From: Galactobacter caseinivorans | Lineage (GTDB): Bacteria > Actinomycetota > Actinomycetes > Actinomycetales > Micrococcaceae | Length of the DNA: 64,000 nt | Direction: 5' to 3' | Assembly: GCF_003640665.1 (NCBI RefSeq) | Contig: NZ_QQXL01000006.1 | Coordinates: 62,001 to 126,000, forward strand | Shown here: positions 54,000 to 63,707 of the stretch, one piece after another | How the letters are laid out: each line of letters starts with the position of its first letter | Position numbering within the stretch: position 1 is the first letter of the stretch | Notes under the pieces: model-generated | Told to the model about the DNA's origin: nothing | Database searches by the model: none | What the model saw: the letters and a program-made list of their open reading frames with translations, nothing else | Made by a program: the position numbers and the translations under genes

Positions 54000-54057
54000 G
54001 TGGGGCGTCGTTATCGAAACGTGACTCACCGACGGTAACGGTTTGGTCACGCCCCAC
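54000..54057 (-). ncRNA. Candidate structured 5' leader of the Rpf-like gene
   Basis: GTGGGGCGT and ACGCCCCAC (9-bp perfect) enclose a second stem GTTATCG...CGGTAAC (6 of 7 pairs). It could be an RNA element or a palindromic operator. It does not match the ydaO/c-di-AMP riboswitch that I looked for. Confidence 0.35.
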
Positions 54058-54229
54058 GCAAGTCGAGGGAGGGTGCGAGCCCGGATTGCCAGCGTGATGC
54101 CAGGGCGCGCCCAGGGTCTTGGGGTTGGTTTGGGGCGGTTGGATCCGCGGATCCGCGGGGTTTTTGGCCCCTGGCGCGTGTTCTTGCTCATACCCCGCTT
54201 GCGCGGCGGATGCTTCGAAGGGGGTGGAC

Positions 54230-54905
54230 GCTGGCGGATTTCCACCGCCTTTTGGCCCCACACCCGGATATTCGCCGCGCTCTCGGCGAAAACCCGGTGG
54301 AGAACCACTCGGCCGCGCGCCCCGGCTTGCGGAGCCCCTGGGCTCCCAACGATCCCCCGTGATTTCGCGGATCCCCTGTCGAGTGGACGGGGGATCCACG
54401 AAAAGGCCGGGGGTCCGCGAAAGGGCAGGGGATCCGCACGCACGCGCCACCCCACCCGGCCACTCCACCCGGCCACACCCCTGCCCGACGCCGCGCGCCC
54501 GGCTTGACCACGCGTCGTCGGGCAAGTGGGCGGCCGGGACAGCAACGCGCCCGCCGCCTCGCTGAGGAACCGCGGCCCCAACCCTGCCCCGCCCCCCTCG
54601 AGAGCGCGGGCGAACCCGATTTCCACCGCCTTTTCGGCCCACACCCGGATATTCGCCGCACTCACGGCGAAAACCCGGTGGAGAACCACTCGGCCGCGCG
54701 CCCACCGCCTTGCGGAACCCCTGGGTTCTCAACGATCCCCCGTGTTTTCGCGGATCCCCTGTCGAGTGGACGGGGGATCCCCGAAAAAGCCGGGGATCCG
54801 CACGCACGCGCCACCCCACCCGGCCACTCCACCCGGCCGCCCCCCCTGCCCGACGCCGCGCGCCCAGCCTGGCCACGCGGCGTCGAGCAGGTGCGCGGCC
54901 GCGTC
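54230..54905. repeat. Family C repeat island with two units and family B palindromes
   Basis: Unit 1 starts at 54238, unit 2 at 54618. Each runs GATTTCCACCG ... GGCGAAAACCCGGTGGAGAA, a GGATCCCC hairpin near the middle, then family B: CTGCCCGACGCCGCG (54481-54495; 54846-54860) with partner arms at 54511-54524 and 54876-54890. Confidence 0.85.
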
Positions 54906-55021
54906 AGCAAGCGCACCCCGGGCCTAGCAAGCGCACCCCGGGCGCAGCAAGGGCGCGAGACCCACGGCCCCGCGCCCTTGCCCTACTGAGCCCGCCGCAG
55001 CGGGAATCGCCTGAGCGACGT

Positions 55022-55813
55022 CTACTGCAGCAGCGTCGCGTCGGAGAGAACAACGCCCTTGAGCTTGTCGAACTCCCCCAGCAGATCCTTGACGGTCATC
55101 TGAGCCTTGCGCTCTTCCGTGACCTCCAGGATGATCCGGCCCTCGTGCATCATGATGAGCCGGTTGCCCAACTGCAGGGCCTGCTCCATGTTGTGCGTGA
55201 CCATCAGCGTGGTGAGCTTGTCCCGCTCCACGATGGCGCCGGTCAGGCCGGACACCAACGCCGCACGCTGCGGATCCAGCGCCGCAGTGTGCTCATCCAG
55301 CAAGAGGATGGAGGGGTGCGTCATGGTGGCCATGAGCAGGCTGAGCGCCTGGCGCTGCCCGCCGGAAAGCAAGCCGACCTCCGCCTTGAGCCGGTTCTCC
55401 AACCCCAACTCCAGCGAGGCCAGCTCCTTCACGAACCAGGCCCGGTCCTTGCGAGAGACGCCGGGCTGCAGGCTGCGCAGGCGCGTTCGCCCGGCCGCCA
55501 CGGAGAGATTTTCCTCCACGGAGAGGTGCGGCGCGGTGCCGGCCATGGGGTCCTGGAACACGCGACCCACCCAGCGGGCTCGGCGGTGCTCGGGGATCTT
55601 GGTGACGTTGCGCCCATCGGTCGACACGCTGCCGGTGTCAGGGCGCAGGCGGCCGCCAATCATGTTGAGCAGCGTGGACTTGCCGGCGCCATTGGAGCCA
55701 ATGACCGTGACAAAGTCGCCGTCATTCAGCGTCAGGTTGATGCCTTGCAGCGCCTTGCGCTCGTTCACGGTCCCGGGGAAGAAGGTCTTGGACAGCTTCT
55801 GAATCTCAAGCAC
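55022..55813 (-). CDS. ABC transporter ATP-binding protein (PF04392-system)
   Basis: GTG at 55813 after AAGGAG. Walker A GSNGAGKST, Q-loop FQDP, signature LLSGGQRQALSLL, Walker B ILLLDEH. Overlaps the permease stop by 8 nt (GTGCTTGA). The gene order substrate-binding, permease, ATPase is that of TrpXYZ-type importers. The 263 aa are normal. Confidence 0.93.
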   Translation of the reverse strand: MLEIQKLSKTFFPGTVNERKALQGINLTLNDGDFVTVIGSNGAGKSTLLNMIGGRLRPDTGSVSTDGRNVTKIPEHRRARWVGRVFQDPMAGTAPHLSVEENLSVAAGRTRLRSLQPGVSRKDRAWFVKELASLELGLENRLKAEVGLLSGGQRQALSLLMATMTHPSILLLDEHTAALDPQRAALVSGLTGAIVERDKLTTLMVTHNMEQALQLGNRLIMMHEGRIILEVTEERKAQMTVKDLLGEFDKLKGVVLSDATLLQ

Positions 55814-56816
55814 GATCTGACTCCTTGGCCTCTGCACCGTGAGCCACGGCAACGGCGGGCTGCTCGGTTGGCACGTCGATGGTTCCGGCGAGCGCTTCCT
55901 CACGCCGGCGTTGAGCGCGATTGTTGCGCAGCTGTTTGATGAAGGACAGGCGCGGCAGCAGCAGCGCGGCGACCACCAACACTGCGGAGGCCAGCTTCAG
56001 GTCCTGCGGGGGCAGGCCAACGGCCATGGCCAGCTGCAGCACCCAGCGGTAGATCACGGCGCCGGCGGCTGCGGCCACCACGGCCTGCCACACGTGGCGC
56101 TGGCCAAAGAGCGCCTGGCCCACAATCACCGAGGCAAGGCCAATGACGATCAGGCCGATGCCGGAGGTCACGTCCGCGGCGCCGTTGTACTGGGCCATGA
56201 GCGCGCCGGAGACGGCGACCATGCCGTTGGAGAGGGACAGGCCGATGATCTTCTGCCCGTCCGTGCTGACCCGAAAGGAGCCAGCCATCTGCTCGTTATC
56301 ACCCGTGGAGCGCAGCGACAGGCCGGCGCGGGTGTGCAGGAACGCGACCAGGACGGCGCAGAGCAGCAGGACCCACAGGCCAAGGATGAGCGAGCCCATC
56401 CAGCTATTGCGCAGCAGACCCTGGGCCTCCAGCGGCGTGAAGACCGTGTCCACCAGGAGCAAGGGCAGGTTGGCCTTGTTGTCCATGATGTGCAAGTTGA
56501 TGGAGTACAGGGCGATCATCACGATGATGGAGGCCAGCAGGCCGTTGATCTTGCCCTTGGTGTGAAGCAGACCGGTCACGGATCCGGCCACGGCGCCTGC
56601 CGCAAAGGCCACGACCAGTGAGATCCACGGCGGCACGCCCTGCGAGACCATGACGGCGCCGGCCGCGGCACCCGTGGTGAAGCTGCCGTCCACTGTCAGG
56701 TCGGGGAAATCAAGGATGCGGAAGGTGAGGTAGACGCCCAGCGCTGAGACGGCGTAAATCAGGCCGAGCTCGGTAGCGCCGGGTAGCTGGGTCAAAAAGT
56801 CAGGGAAGAAGTTCAC
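55806..56816 (-). CDS. ABC transporter permease (branched-chain/BPD_transp_2 type)
   Basis: GTG start after GAGGAG. About eight spans: LIYAVSALGVYLTFRILDFPDLTVDGSFTTGAA, LLASIIVMIALYSINLHIM, and the internal SLRSTGDNEQMAGSFRV cytoplasmic loop that touches the ATPase. FPDLTVDGS and TGDNEQMA are typical of permeases paired with PF04392 binding proteins. C-terminal tail charged. Length 336. Confidence 0.9.
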   Translation of the reverse strand: MNFFPDFLTQLPGATELGLIYAVSALGVYLTFRILDFPDLTVDGSFTTGAAAGAVMVSQGVPPWISLVVAFAAGAVAGSVTGLLHTKGKINGLLASIIVMIALYSINLHIMDNKANLPLLLVDTVFTPLEAQGLLRNSWMGSLILGLWVLLLCAVLVAFLHTRAGLSLRSTGDNEQMAGSFRVSTDGQKIIGLSLSNGMVAVSGALMAQYNGAADVTSGIGLIVIGLASVIVGQALFGQRHVWQAVVAAAAGAVIYRWVLQLAMAVGLPPQDLKLASAVLVVAALLLPRLSFIKQLRNNRAQRRREEALAGTIDVPTEQPAVAVAHGAEAKESDRA

Positions 56817-56891
56817 AACGGGCTCCTCGTGAGAACGCGGGCGCGAACCGGGACATCATCCCGGCCCGCACCCGCGATCAGTGCGAAACGA

Positions 56892-57890
56892 TCAGTACTT
56901 CTCGACGGCGGAGGACAGGACGTCCGCGGGGATGGTCAGGCCGATGTTCTTTGCGGCCTTCTCATTCACGTACACGTCGTACTCAGACTGGGTTTCCACG
57001 GGCATGTCAGCCGGCTTGGCCTCGCCCTTCAGGATCTTGGCTGCCATGGCGCCCGTCTGCTCGCCCAGCTTCTCGTAATTGATGCCCACGGTGGCGACAG
57101 CGCCGGCCTTGACCGTGCCGGCCTCTGCGCCAAGCACCAGGGTCTTCTTGGACTCGGCGACCTTGACCAGGGAGGCCAGGCCGGAGACCACGGCGTTGTC
57201 GGTCGGGACGTAGATGGCGTCGACGTTGAGCGACGAGGCGGCCTGCGAGACCTCGGAGGAAGCGGAGATGGCCTTCTCTTCGATGGTCAGCCCCAAGCCG
57301 ACGGCGGCGTCCTTGGCCCACTGGACCTGCACGGCGGAGTTGGGCTCGGCCGAGGAGTAGACGATGCCGACAGTCTTGGCGTCCGGCTTGAGCTTCTTGA
57401 GCAACTCCAGCTGCTCCTTCACCGGGTTGCGGTCTGAGGTGCCGGTGACGTTGGCGCCCGGAGCTTCCGCAGACTTGACCAGCTTGGCGCCGACCGGATC
57501 CGTCACGGCGGTGAACAGCACCGGCGTGGACTTCACGGCGTTGGCCACGGCCTGCGCGGACGGGGTCGCGATCGCGAACACCAAGTCCGGCTTACCCTGG
57601 GAAATCTTGGTCGCCATCTGCGTGTTGTTCGGCGCATCACCCGCGGCGTTCTGCTGCGTGATCTCCACCTTGTCAGCCGGGAATCCGTTGTCCGCCAGGC
57701 CCTTCACAAAGCCCTTGTTGGTGGAGTCAAGCGCGGCGTGGGTGACGAACTGGAGGATCTCAATCTTCTTCTTGGCGCCATCACCACCGGCCGATGAGGC
57801 GCCGGTGGAGGATCCACCGCCACAAGCTGAGAGGGACAGAGCAAGGGTCGCGGCTGCTGCTGCGACCTTCAGGCCGGTGATTTTCTTCAT
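56892..57890 (-). CDS. ABC substrate-binding lipoprotein, PF04392 family (TrpX-like)
   Basis: ATG at 57890. Lipobox LSACGGGSS (Cys about 23). The mature part has two Rossmann-like lobes: EILQFVTHAALDSTNKGFVKGLAD, NTQMATKISQGKPDLVFAIATPSAQAVANA, TPVLFTAVTDPVGAKLVKS, and GIVYSSAEPNSAVQVQWAK, as in the family. Relatives bind tryptophan or tyrosine in some bacteria; the substrate here is not known. Confidence 0.9.
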   Translation of the reverse strand: MKKITGLKVAAAAATLALSLSACGGGSSTGASSAGGDGAKKKIEILQFVTHAALDSTNKGFVKGLADNGFPADKVEITQQNAAGDAPNNTQMATKISQGKPDLVFAIATPSAQAVANAVKSTPVLFTAVTDPVGAKLVKSAEAPGANVTGTSDRNPVKEQLELLKKLKPDAKTVGIVYSSAEPNSAVQVQWAKDAAVGLGLTIEEKAISASSEVSQAASSLNVDAIYVPTDNAVVSGLASLVKVAESKKTLVLGAEAGTVKAGAVATVGINYEKLGEQTGAMAAKILKGEAKPADMPVETQSEYDVYVNEKAAKNIGLTIPADVLSSAVEKY

Positions 57891-58797
57891 TGGAAATCTC
57901 AACTTTCGGTTACCTACATCAGGGTGCGTGATGTGAACCATCTCACAGGGCGTGGCGGACGCCACAGCGATCCCGAACAAGTGGGAACGGGACCGGGTTC
58001 GCTGTAGACAAAGCGTCGCGCTGCGGAGGCCTTGAATCCAAATCGTCCACCACCATGTCGGCGGAGTCCCGATTATGACAAGCGCTCCATCCCGCCCGAC
58101 GCCGTGTGCCCAGGATCGCGGGCGGCGCGAGGGGTGAGCGGGGTGTCAACTTTTTGACCCGGACGGGTGGGCGGCCCCTGGATTTCCACCGCCTTTTGGC
58201 CCCACGACCGAACATTGATCGGTCTCACGGCGAAAACCCGGTGGAGAACCGCTCGGCCGCGCGCCCGGCCCTGCGGAACCCCTGGACTCGCACCGATCCC
58301 TCGTGTTTTCGGGGATCCCCTGGGCTCCCAACGATCCCCCGTTTTTTCGTGGATCCCCTGTCGAATAGACGGGGGATCCGCGAAAAGGCCGGGGATCCGC
58401 ACGCACGCGCCACCCCACCCGGCGACACCCCCACCCGGCCACTCCCCTGCCCGACGCCGCGCGCCCGGCTTGACCACGCGGCGTCGGGCAGGTGGGCGGC
58501 CGCGTCAGCAACGCTCCCGCCGCCCTGGGGAACGGCGCCCCCAACCCCGCCCGCAGCGAGAGGGTGGACGCTCGCGGATTTCCACCGGGTTTTCGCCCCA
58601 CGACCGAACATTGATCGGTCTCACGGCGAAAACCCGGTGGAGAACCGCTCGGCCGCGCGCCCAGCCCTGCGGAACCCCAGGACTCTCAACGATCCCCCGG
58701 GATGTCGCGGAACCCCTGTCGAGTGGACGGGGGATCCACGAAAAGGCCGGGGATCCGCACGCACACCCCACCCCGTGCCATTCCGGCGCGCAGGCCC
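57891..58797. other. Intergenic region with family C island
   Basis: No gene is credible; the long frames are repeat shadows. A short inverted repeat GTGAGATGGTTCAC lies near 57938-57951 (minus strand), possibly the operator of the ABC operon. From 58178 family C and B repeats follow. Confidence 0.65.
58170..58760. repeat. Family C repeat island with two units
   Basis: Units begin at 58179 and 58579. In the second a 17-bp perfect hairpin TCCACCGGGTTTTCGCC (58581-58597) with GGCGAAAACCCGGTGGA (58625-58641) encloses GACCGA...TCGGTC. A perfect 15-bp family B palindrome CTGCCCGACGCCGCG (58447-58461; 58477-58491) lies between. GGATCCCC motifs recur. Confidence 0.88.
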
Positions 58798-58810
58798 TAG
58801 GCTCGGGGCC

Positions 58811-59881
58811 ATGAGTTCCGCCGCATTGCACCCCCAGCGCACCCAAGAATCCCACCGCCCCTTTGTGGCTGCGGAAGATCGCTACGACGCCACCGGGTAT
58901 CGCCGCGTGGGCACGTCCGGGCTGTACCTTCCGCCGATTTCGCTGGGGTTGTGGTGGAACTTTGGGGACAACAAGACCTTTGATTCGCAGCGCGAGATTC
59001 TGCGTCACGCCTTTGACCACGGGATCACGCACTTTGACCTGGCCAACAACTACGGCCCTCCCTTTGGCGCCGCGGAAGAGAATTTTGGCCGCATGCTGCG
59101 CACCGACTTCAAGCCGTACCGAGACGAGCTGATCGTCTCTTCCAAGGCCGGCTGGGACATGTGGCCGGGGCCCTACGGCGTGGGCAGCTCCCGCAAGTAC
59201 CTGCTGTCCTCCGCCGAGGCCTCGCTCCAGCGGCTTGGCCTGGACTACGTGGACCTCTTCTATAGCCATCGCTACGACGACACCGTGCCGGTCTCGGAGA
59301 CGGTCGGCGCGCTGGACACGTTGGTGCGCCAGGGCAAGGCCCTCTACGTCGGCATCTCCTCCTACTCGGCCGAGCGCACCGCGGAGGCCGTCGCCGTGGC
59401 ACGCGAGCTGGGCACACCGCTGGTGATCCACCAGCCCGCCTACTCGCTCTTTAATCGCTGGGTGGAGGACGGCCTGCTGCAGACCCTCAACGAGTCCGGC
59501 CTGGGCTCCATCGCCTTCACGCCGCTGGCGCAGGGCCTGCTGACCAACAAGTACCTTGACGATTCCAGCGCCACACCCAGCGGCGGCCGCGACTCCCTTG
59601 AGGGGCTCATTACCGAGGAGAACATCGGTAAGGCCCGGGCGCTCAACGAGGTGGCGCGCGAGCGCGGGCAGACCCTGGCGCAGCTCGCGATTGCCTGGTT
59701 GTTGCGCGAGGGCGGCGTGAGCAGTGTGCTCATGGGTGCCTCCTCCACCCGCCAGTTGGACGAGAATCTTGCGGCCCCGGCCAACACGGACTTCAGCGCC
59801 GAGGAGCTGGCACGCATCGACTCCATCACCCGCGGCGATGATCCCGCGATCAACAAATGGGCGCTCTCCTCGGAGGCATAG
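58811..59881 (+). CDS. Aldo-keto reductase (YghZ/GpsA-like L-glyceraldehyde-3-phosphate reductase class)
   Basis: ATG at 58811, with leaderless-type TAGGCT (58798-58803) 7 nt before. The AKR tetrad: HFDLANNYGP (Asp, Tyr), SSKAGWDM (Lys), and YSHRYDD (His). PPISLGLWWNFGD is typical of the YghZ group. The C-terminal helix GASSTRQLDENL binds NADPH. 356 aa. Reduces aldehydes; substrate unproved. Confidence 0.92.
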   Translation: MSSAALHPQRTQESHRPFVAAEDRYDATGYRRVGTSGLYLPPISLGLWWNFGDNKTFDSQREILRHAFDHGITHFDLANNYGPPFGAAEENFGRMLRTDFKPYRDELIVSSKAGWDMWPGPYGVGSSRKYLLSSAEASLQRLGLDYVDLFYSHRYDDTVPVSETVGALDTLVRQGKALYVGISSYSAERTAEAVAVARELGTPLVIHQPAYSLFNRWVEDGLLQTLNESGLGSIAFTPLAQGLLTNKYLDDSSATPSGGRDSLEGLITEENIGKARALNEVARERGQTLAQLAIAWLLREGGVSSVLMGASSTRQLDENLAAPANTDFSAEELARIDSITRGDDPAINKWALSSEA

Positions 59882-59973
59882 ACTCACCGACACGGGACCT
59901 GAACCACCACAACCACCAGAGACAGCACCACCGGAACCGGCACCACCACGCCGGCGCTTCAGAGGGAGAGGTC

Positions 59974-60615
59974 ATGGCACAACTACTGCTCATCCACCAC
60001 GCATTGGGGCTCACGCACGCGGTGCGCCGGCTGGCCGGGGCCTGGCGGGATGCCGGGCACGAGGTCTCCCTGCCGGATCTCTACGACGGCAACGTCTTTG
60101 AGACAATCCCGGAGGGGCTCGCCTACGCCAACTCGGTGGGTTCCGAGTCGCTCTCAGCCAAGGGTGAGGACGCCGCCGGCGACCTGGCGCCTGGCTTCAT
60201 TGTGTGCGGGATCTCCATGGGGGTGATCCCCGCTATGCGGATCGGAGTGTCCGACGACGCTGTGAACGGGGTCGTCGCGGTCGGTTCCTGCCTGCCGGGA
60301 GAGTTCCTTGAGGCGCCGTGGCCCCGCTCGGTACCCCTGCGGATTATCGCCTCAAAGGACGATCCGTTCTTCCGCGATGAGGGCGACTTGGAGGCCGCGC
60401 AGGAGCTGGTGGCGACCGCAGCCGACGTGCGCCTCAAGTTGATGCCCGGCACCGAGCATCTCTTCATGGAGGCCAGTGATCCCCTCTCCCGTGCCGCCAC
60501 CGAGCGGCTCTACGAGGTGGTCCTGCGCATGCTGGAGAAGGCGGATTCCCTCAAGCCGGACAGCGCGGAGGAGGAGAACGAGGACGGCGATGACCTGGTG
60601 TGGGACCTGCCCTAG
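59974..60615 (+). CDS. Dienelactone hydrolase family protein
   Basis: ATG at 59974 with GGGAGAG upstream. Alpha/beta hydrolase: LLLIHHALGLTHAVRRLAGAWRDAGHEVSLPDLYDG, nucleophile elbow GISMGV (Ser in place of the Cys of classic DLH), Asp in IIASKDDPFF, His in GTEHLFM. 213 aa. A highly acidic C-terminus (DSAEEENEDGDD). Substrate unknown. Confidence 0.82.
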   Translation: MAQLLLIHHALGLTHAVRRLAGAWRDAGHEVSLPDLYDGNVFETIPEGLAYANSVGSESLSAKGEDAAGDLAPGFIVCGISMGVIPAMRIGVSDDAVNGVVAVGSCLPGEFLEAPWPRSVPLRIIASKDDPFFRDEGDLEAAQELVATAADVRLKLMPGTEHLFMEASDPLSRAATERLYEVVLRMLEKADSLKPDSAEEENEDGDDLVWDLP

Positions 60616-60814
60616 CTCGGCTTTCGCACAGTGGTGAGCCCGGGCCGCGGTGAGCCCGGGCCGCGGTGAGCCGGCGTCCCAGCTAGCCCGTCCCAGTTAG
60701 CCCCGGAAGTGCCCCTTTGCTAGCCTGAAGAGCGCGCGCAGCGCGGCCCGGGATGGACGACCACCCCGGCGACAAACAGGCGGGGACGGCCCCGAGTCTG
60801 TTGAGGTGCACACC

Positions 60815-62002
60815 GTGAACACTCCGGCCCCTTCCACCCCTACCAGCCTGCGTTCCCTCCTGACCGGCCAAGCCATTGCCCGGTTGGTGGTGGGTTGGGG
60901 CGCCTTCGCGGCCCTCCTTGCCCTTGGCCCAGCACTCAAACCACCGGTGGATGGGCCCCTGCTGATCGTGGCCCTCCTCGCGATCGTGGCCGTGATCCTT
61001 TACTGCGCCTTCGGCGTGGTCCACGAGGCGGAGGCCCTGGCCAAGCGGCTGGGAGACCCCTACGGTTCGCTGGTCTTGACCCTCTCCATCGTCATCATCG
61101 AGGTGGTGCTGATCGCCGCCGTGATGCTGGGCCCGGGCGAGCACGCAAACATCGCCCGAGACTCCGTCATGGCCGTCTCCATGATCATCTTGAACCTGGT
61201 GATTGGCCTCAGCCTGCTGCTCGGCGGCCTGCGCCACCGCGGCATGCGCGCCAACCGCGCCGGGATCTCCACCTACCTCTCCCTGCTGGTGATCCTCTGC
61301 GTGGTCGCCTTCGCGCTGCCCGCGCTCCTGGGCCGCGACGGCGCCTACACGCCGGCCCAGGAAATCCCGGCCGTCATGCTCACCCTTGGCCTCTACATCG
61401 TGTTTCTTGGCCGACAGATGGGCCCGCGGGTCAACGATTTCCGCGAGGTTTCCCCGTCCAAGACCGCCGGCGCCGCCCAGGCGACGAAGACGCTGACCCA
61501 GCCCGGCGGCGTCGGGCAGCGGACCTTGAAGCAGACCCTGGCACTGCACGGCCGCGAAATCACGGGCCGCCTGGTGTTGCTGGTGGCCACGGTGTTGCCG
61601 ATTGTGCTGCTCTCGCATGACATGGCTGCACTGCTCGACGACGCGTTGGGGCGCGTGGGTGCGCCGACGGCCCTGGCGGGCCTGCTGATCGCGATGATTG
61701 TGTTTCTGCCGGAGTCCATCACGTCCGTGCGCGCCGCGTTGTCTGGCGAAATCCAGCGCGTGAGCAACCTGTGCCACGGGGCCCTAGTCTCCACCGTGGG
61801 GCTCACCATTCCCGCGGTGCTGGTCATTGGGTTGCTCACGGGCCAGACCGTGATTCTGGCGGAGTCCACCGTCAATCTGGTGCTCCTGGGCGCCAGCCTG
61901 TTGCTCTCCGCGCTCAGCTTCTTTGCCCGTCGCATCACGCCGTGGCACGGCGCTGCCCACTTGGCGCTGTTTGCGGCCTACGTGGTGGCGCTGTTTTCCT
62001 AG
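60815..62002 (+). CDS. chaA: Calcium/proton or cation exchanger, ChaA-like (CaCA)
   Basis: GTG at 60815 is favoured over GTG 60806 because GAGG is 9-12 nt upstream. The two alpha repeats are clear: HEAEALAKRLGDPYGSLVLTLSIVIIEVVLIAAVM and VFLPESITSVRAALSGEIQRVSNLCHGALVSTVGLTIPA. About 11 membrane spans. Exports Ca2+ or Na+ by family. A cytoplasmic loop near residue 220-240 is partly encoded by a family B half site. Confidence 0.88.
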   Translation: MNTPAPSTPTSLRSLLTGQAIARLVVGWGAFAALLALGPALKPPVDGPLLIVALLAIVAVILYCAFGVVHEAEALAKRLGDPYGSLVLTLSIVIIEVVLIAAVMLGPGEHANIARDSVMAVSMIILNLVIGLSLLLGGLRHRGMRANRAGISTYLSLLVILCVVAFALPALLGRDGAYTPAQEIPAVMLTLGLYIVFLGRQMGPRVNDFREVSPSKTAGAAQATKTLTQPGGVGQRTLKQTLALHGREITGRLVLLVATVLPIVLLSHDMAALLDDALGRVGAPTALAGLLIAMIVFLPESITSVRAALSGEIQRVSNLCHGALVSTVGLTIPAVLVIGLLTGQTVILAESTVNLVLLGASLLLSALSFFARRITPWHGAAHLALFAAYVVALFS

Positions 62003-62035
62003 CGCCACCACGTAGGCCGGCCCGGCTGCCCGCCG

Positions 62036-63523
62036 CTAGTGGGAGATGTCCACCGGGGCGCTCTTGATGCCCTCGGCTTCCTCTTCCTCCGCCGGCGCGC
62101 GCTTGACCAAGAAGCTCAGCGCCACCACTCCCAGGGAGAGGAATGCGGCGACGAGCAGCGCGGCGTGGATGCCATCCGCGGTCGCGGGCACCAGGGCCGA
62201 GCCGCTGGCCAGGCTCTTGGATGAGGCCAGCGTCATCACCGTGATGAGCAGCGCGGTTCCGGCGCCGCCGGCCACCTGCTGCAGCGTGGAGAGGATCGCG
62301 GAGCCGTAGGAGTACTGACTCTTGGGCAGCGCGCCAAGGGCATTGGTCATGAGCGGGGTGAACATGAACGCCAGGCCGATGGAGAGCAGCACGTGCGTCG
62401 CCACGATCATCCAGGTCTGGGTGTCCACGCCAAACGTCGTCATGATCCAGAGGGCGCCGGACACCACGAGGGAGCCGGGGATCACCAGCGGGCTGGGGCC
62501 AAAGCGGTCGTAGAGGCGGCCCACAATCTCCGAGGAGACGCCCATGACCACGCCGCCGGGCAGCAGCATCAGGCCGGCGCCCAGGGTGTCCCAGCCCAGC
62601 ACGCTCTGCACGTAGAGCGGCAGCAGGATCAGGACGCCAAAGAATGCGGCGGAGAGCACCACCACCAAGATGATGGAGACGGTGAAGGTGCGCACCGTGA
62701 ACGGGCGCAGGTCAAGCAAGGCCTCATCCGTGCGCTGGAGCCTGGTCTGGCGCCAGATGAACACGGCCAGCGCCGCCACCCCGATAGAGAGCGGGACGGC
62801 CGGAGAGACCTGCGCGGTGCCAGAGGCTGCCGCGCCGATCGCGGAGAGCCCATAGACCAGGCCACCGAAGCCAAGCACGGAGAGCAGGACGGAGAGCATG
62901 TCCACGCGCACCCGGCGGGTTTCGCCGATGTCCTTGAGCACCAGGGCGCCCAGGATGAGGGCGGCGGCGGCGATGGGCAGCACGATGATGAACAACCAGC
63001 GCCACGGCAGCACGTGCAGGATGAGCCCGGAGATGGTGGGGCCAACGGCCGGCGCCACGGAGATCACGATGGAGATCAGGCCCATGACCCGCCCGCGGCG
63101 CGCGGCCGGAACAAAGGTCATGGCGGTGGTGATGAGCAGCGGGAGCATGATCGCCGTGCCGCCGGCCTGGATCACGCGAGCCACCAGCAAGAGGTAGAAG
63201 TCAGGCGCGGCCGCGGCCAGCGCCGTTCCGGCCGTGAAGAGGCCCATGGCGATGAGGAACACGATCCTGGTGCGCAGCACCTGCAGGATCAGGCCGGTGA
63301 CGGGGATGACCACGGCCATGGTCAGCATGAATCCGGTGGTGAGCCATTGGCCCTGCACCGCGTCGATCTTCAGATCCACCATCAGCTTGGGCAGCGCGAC
63401 GCCCATGATGGTCTCGTTCAGGATCACCACAAACGTGGCGGCGATCAGCACCGTCAGGGCGGTCTTGATGGCGGGTGGGAGACGGTCGTCTTTGGGTGCG
63501 GCCTGCGGCAGAGCGCTACTCAT
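62036..63523 (-). CDS. MFS multidrug exporter, DHA2 type (14 spans)
   Basis: ATG at 63523 with GAGGAA. NETIMGVALPKLMVDLKIDAVQGQWLTTGFMLTMAVVIPVTGLILQ is the DHA2 signature; RVIQAGGTAIMLPLLI, RGRVMGLISIVISVAPAVGPTISG. 495 aa. Divergent from the NmrA-like gene, so possibly under the same regulator; none is visible. Confidence 0.92.
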   Translation of the reverse strand: MSSALPQAAPKDDRLPPAIKTALTVLIAATFVVILNETIMGVALPKLMVDLKIDAVQGQWLTTGFMLTMAVVIPVTGLILQVLRTRIVFLIAMGLFTAGTALAAAAPDFYLLLVARVIQAGGTAIMLPLLITTAMTFVPAARRGRVMGLISIVISVAPAVGPTISGLILHVLPWRWLFIIVLPIAAAALILGALVLKDIGETRRVRVDMLSVLLSVLGFGGLVYGLSAIGAAASGTAQVSPAVPLSIGVAALAVFIWRQTRLQRTDEALLDLRPFTVRTFTVSIILVVVLSAAFFGVLILLPLYVQSVLGWDTLGAGLMLLPGGVVMGVSSEIVGRLYDRFGPSPLVIPGSLVVSGALWIMTTFGVDTQTWMIVATHVLLSIGLAFMFTPLMTNALGALPKSQYSYGSAILSTLQQVAGGAGTALLITVMTLASSKSLASGSALVPATADGIHAALLVAAFLSLGVVALSFLVKRAPAEEEEAEGIKSAPVDISH

Positions 63524-63707
63524 AGGGATTCCTCAATCAGTCACGGCGAACTGTCCAAGCATAGGGGTGCGGGGCGACACTCTGGAAGGGCGGCCGTCCG
63601 CTAGTGATGCAACGCACCAGGCGCGCGCATCTATTCCGGCCCCCTCGTCTGGCCACCAGACGCCGGGCACCAGGCACGAGACACCACCCACCAGGCAGAC
63701 TTGGGAC

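Larger units (their letters stand above)
53875..55021. other. Intergenic region with structured leader and family C islands
   Basis: No gene is credible over 1147 bases; long frames here are shadows of repeats. The first part holds the Rpf leader hairpin (54000-54057). The rest (about 54180-54900) carries two family C repeat units and two family B palindromes. Confidence 0.7.

Noticed and set aside
53880-54060. ydaO (c-di-AMP) riboswitch before the Rpf-like gene
   Set aside because: None of the conserved core motifs of that class could be seen; only a simple two-stem structure remains.
53875-54876. Upstream extension of the Rpf-like frame to a 598-aa protein
   Set aside because: The extension is encoded by family C repeats, has shadow-like Arg/Gly/Pro composition, and a good RBS plus a signal peptide sit at 53874.
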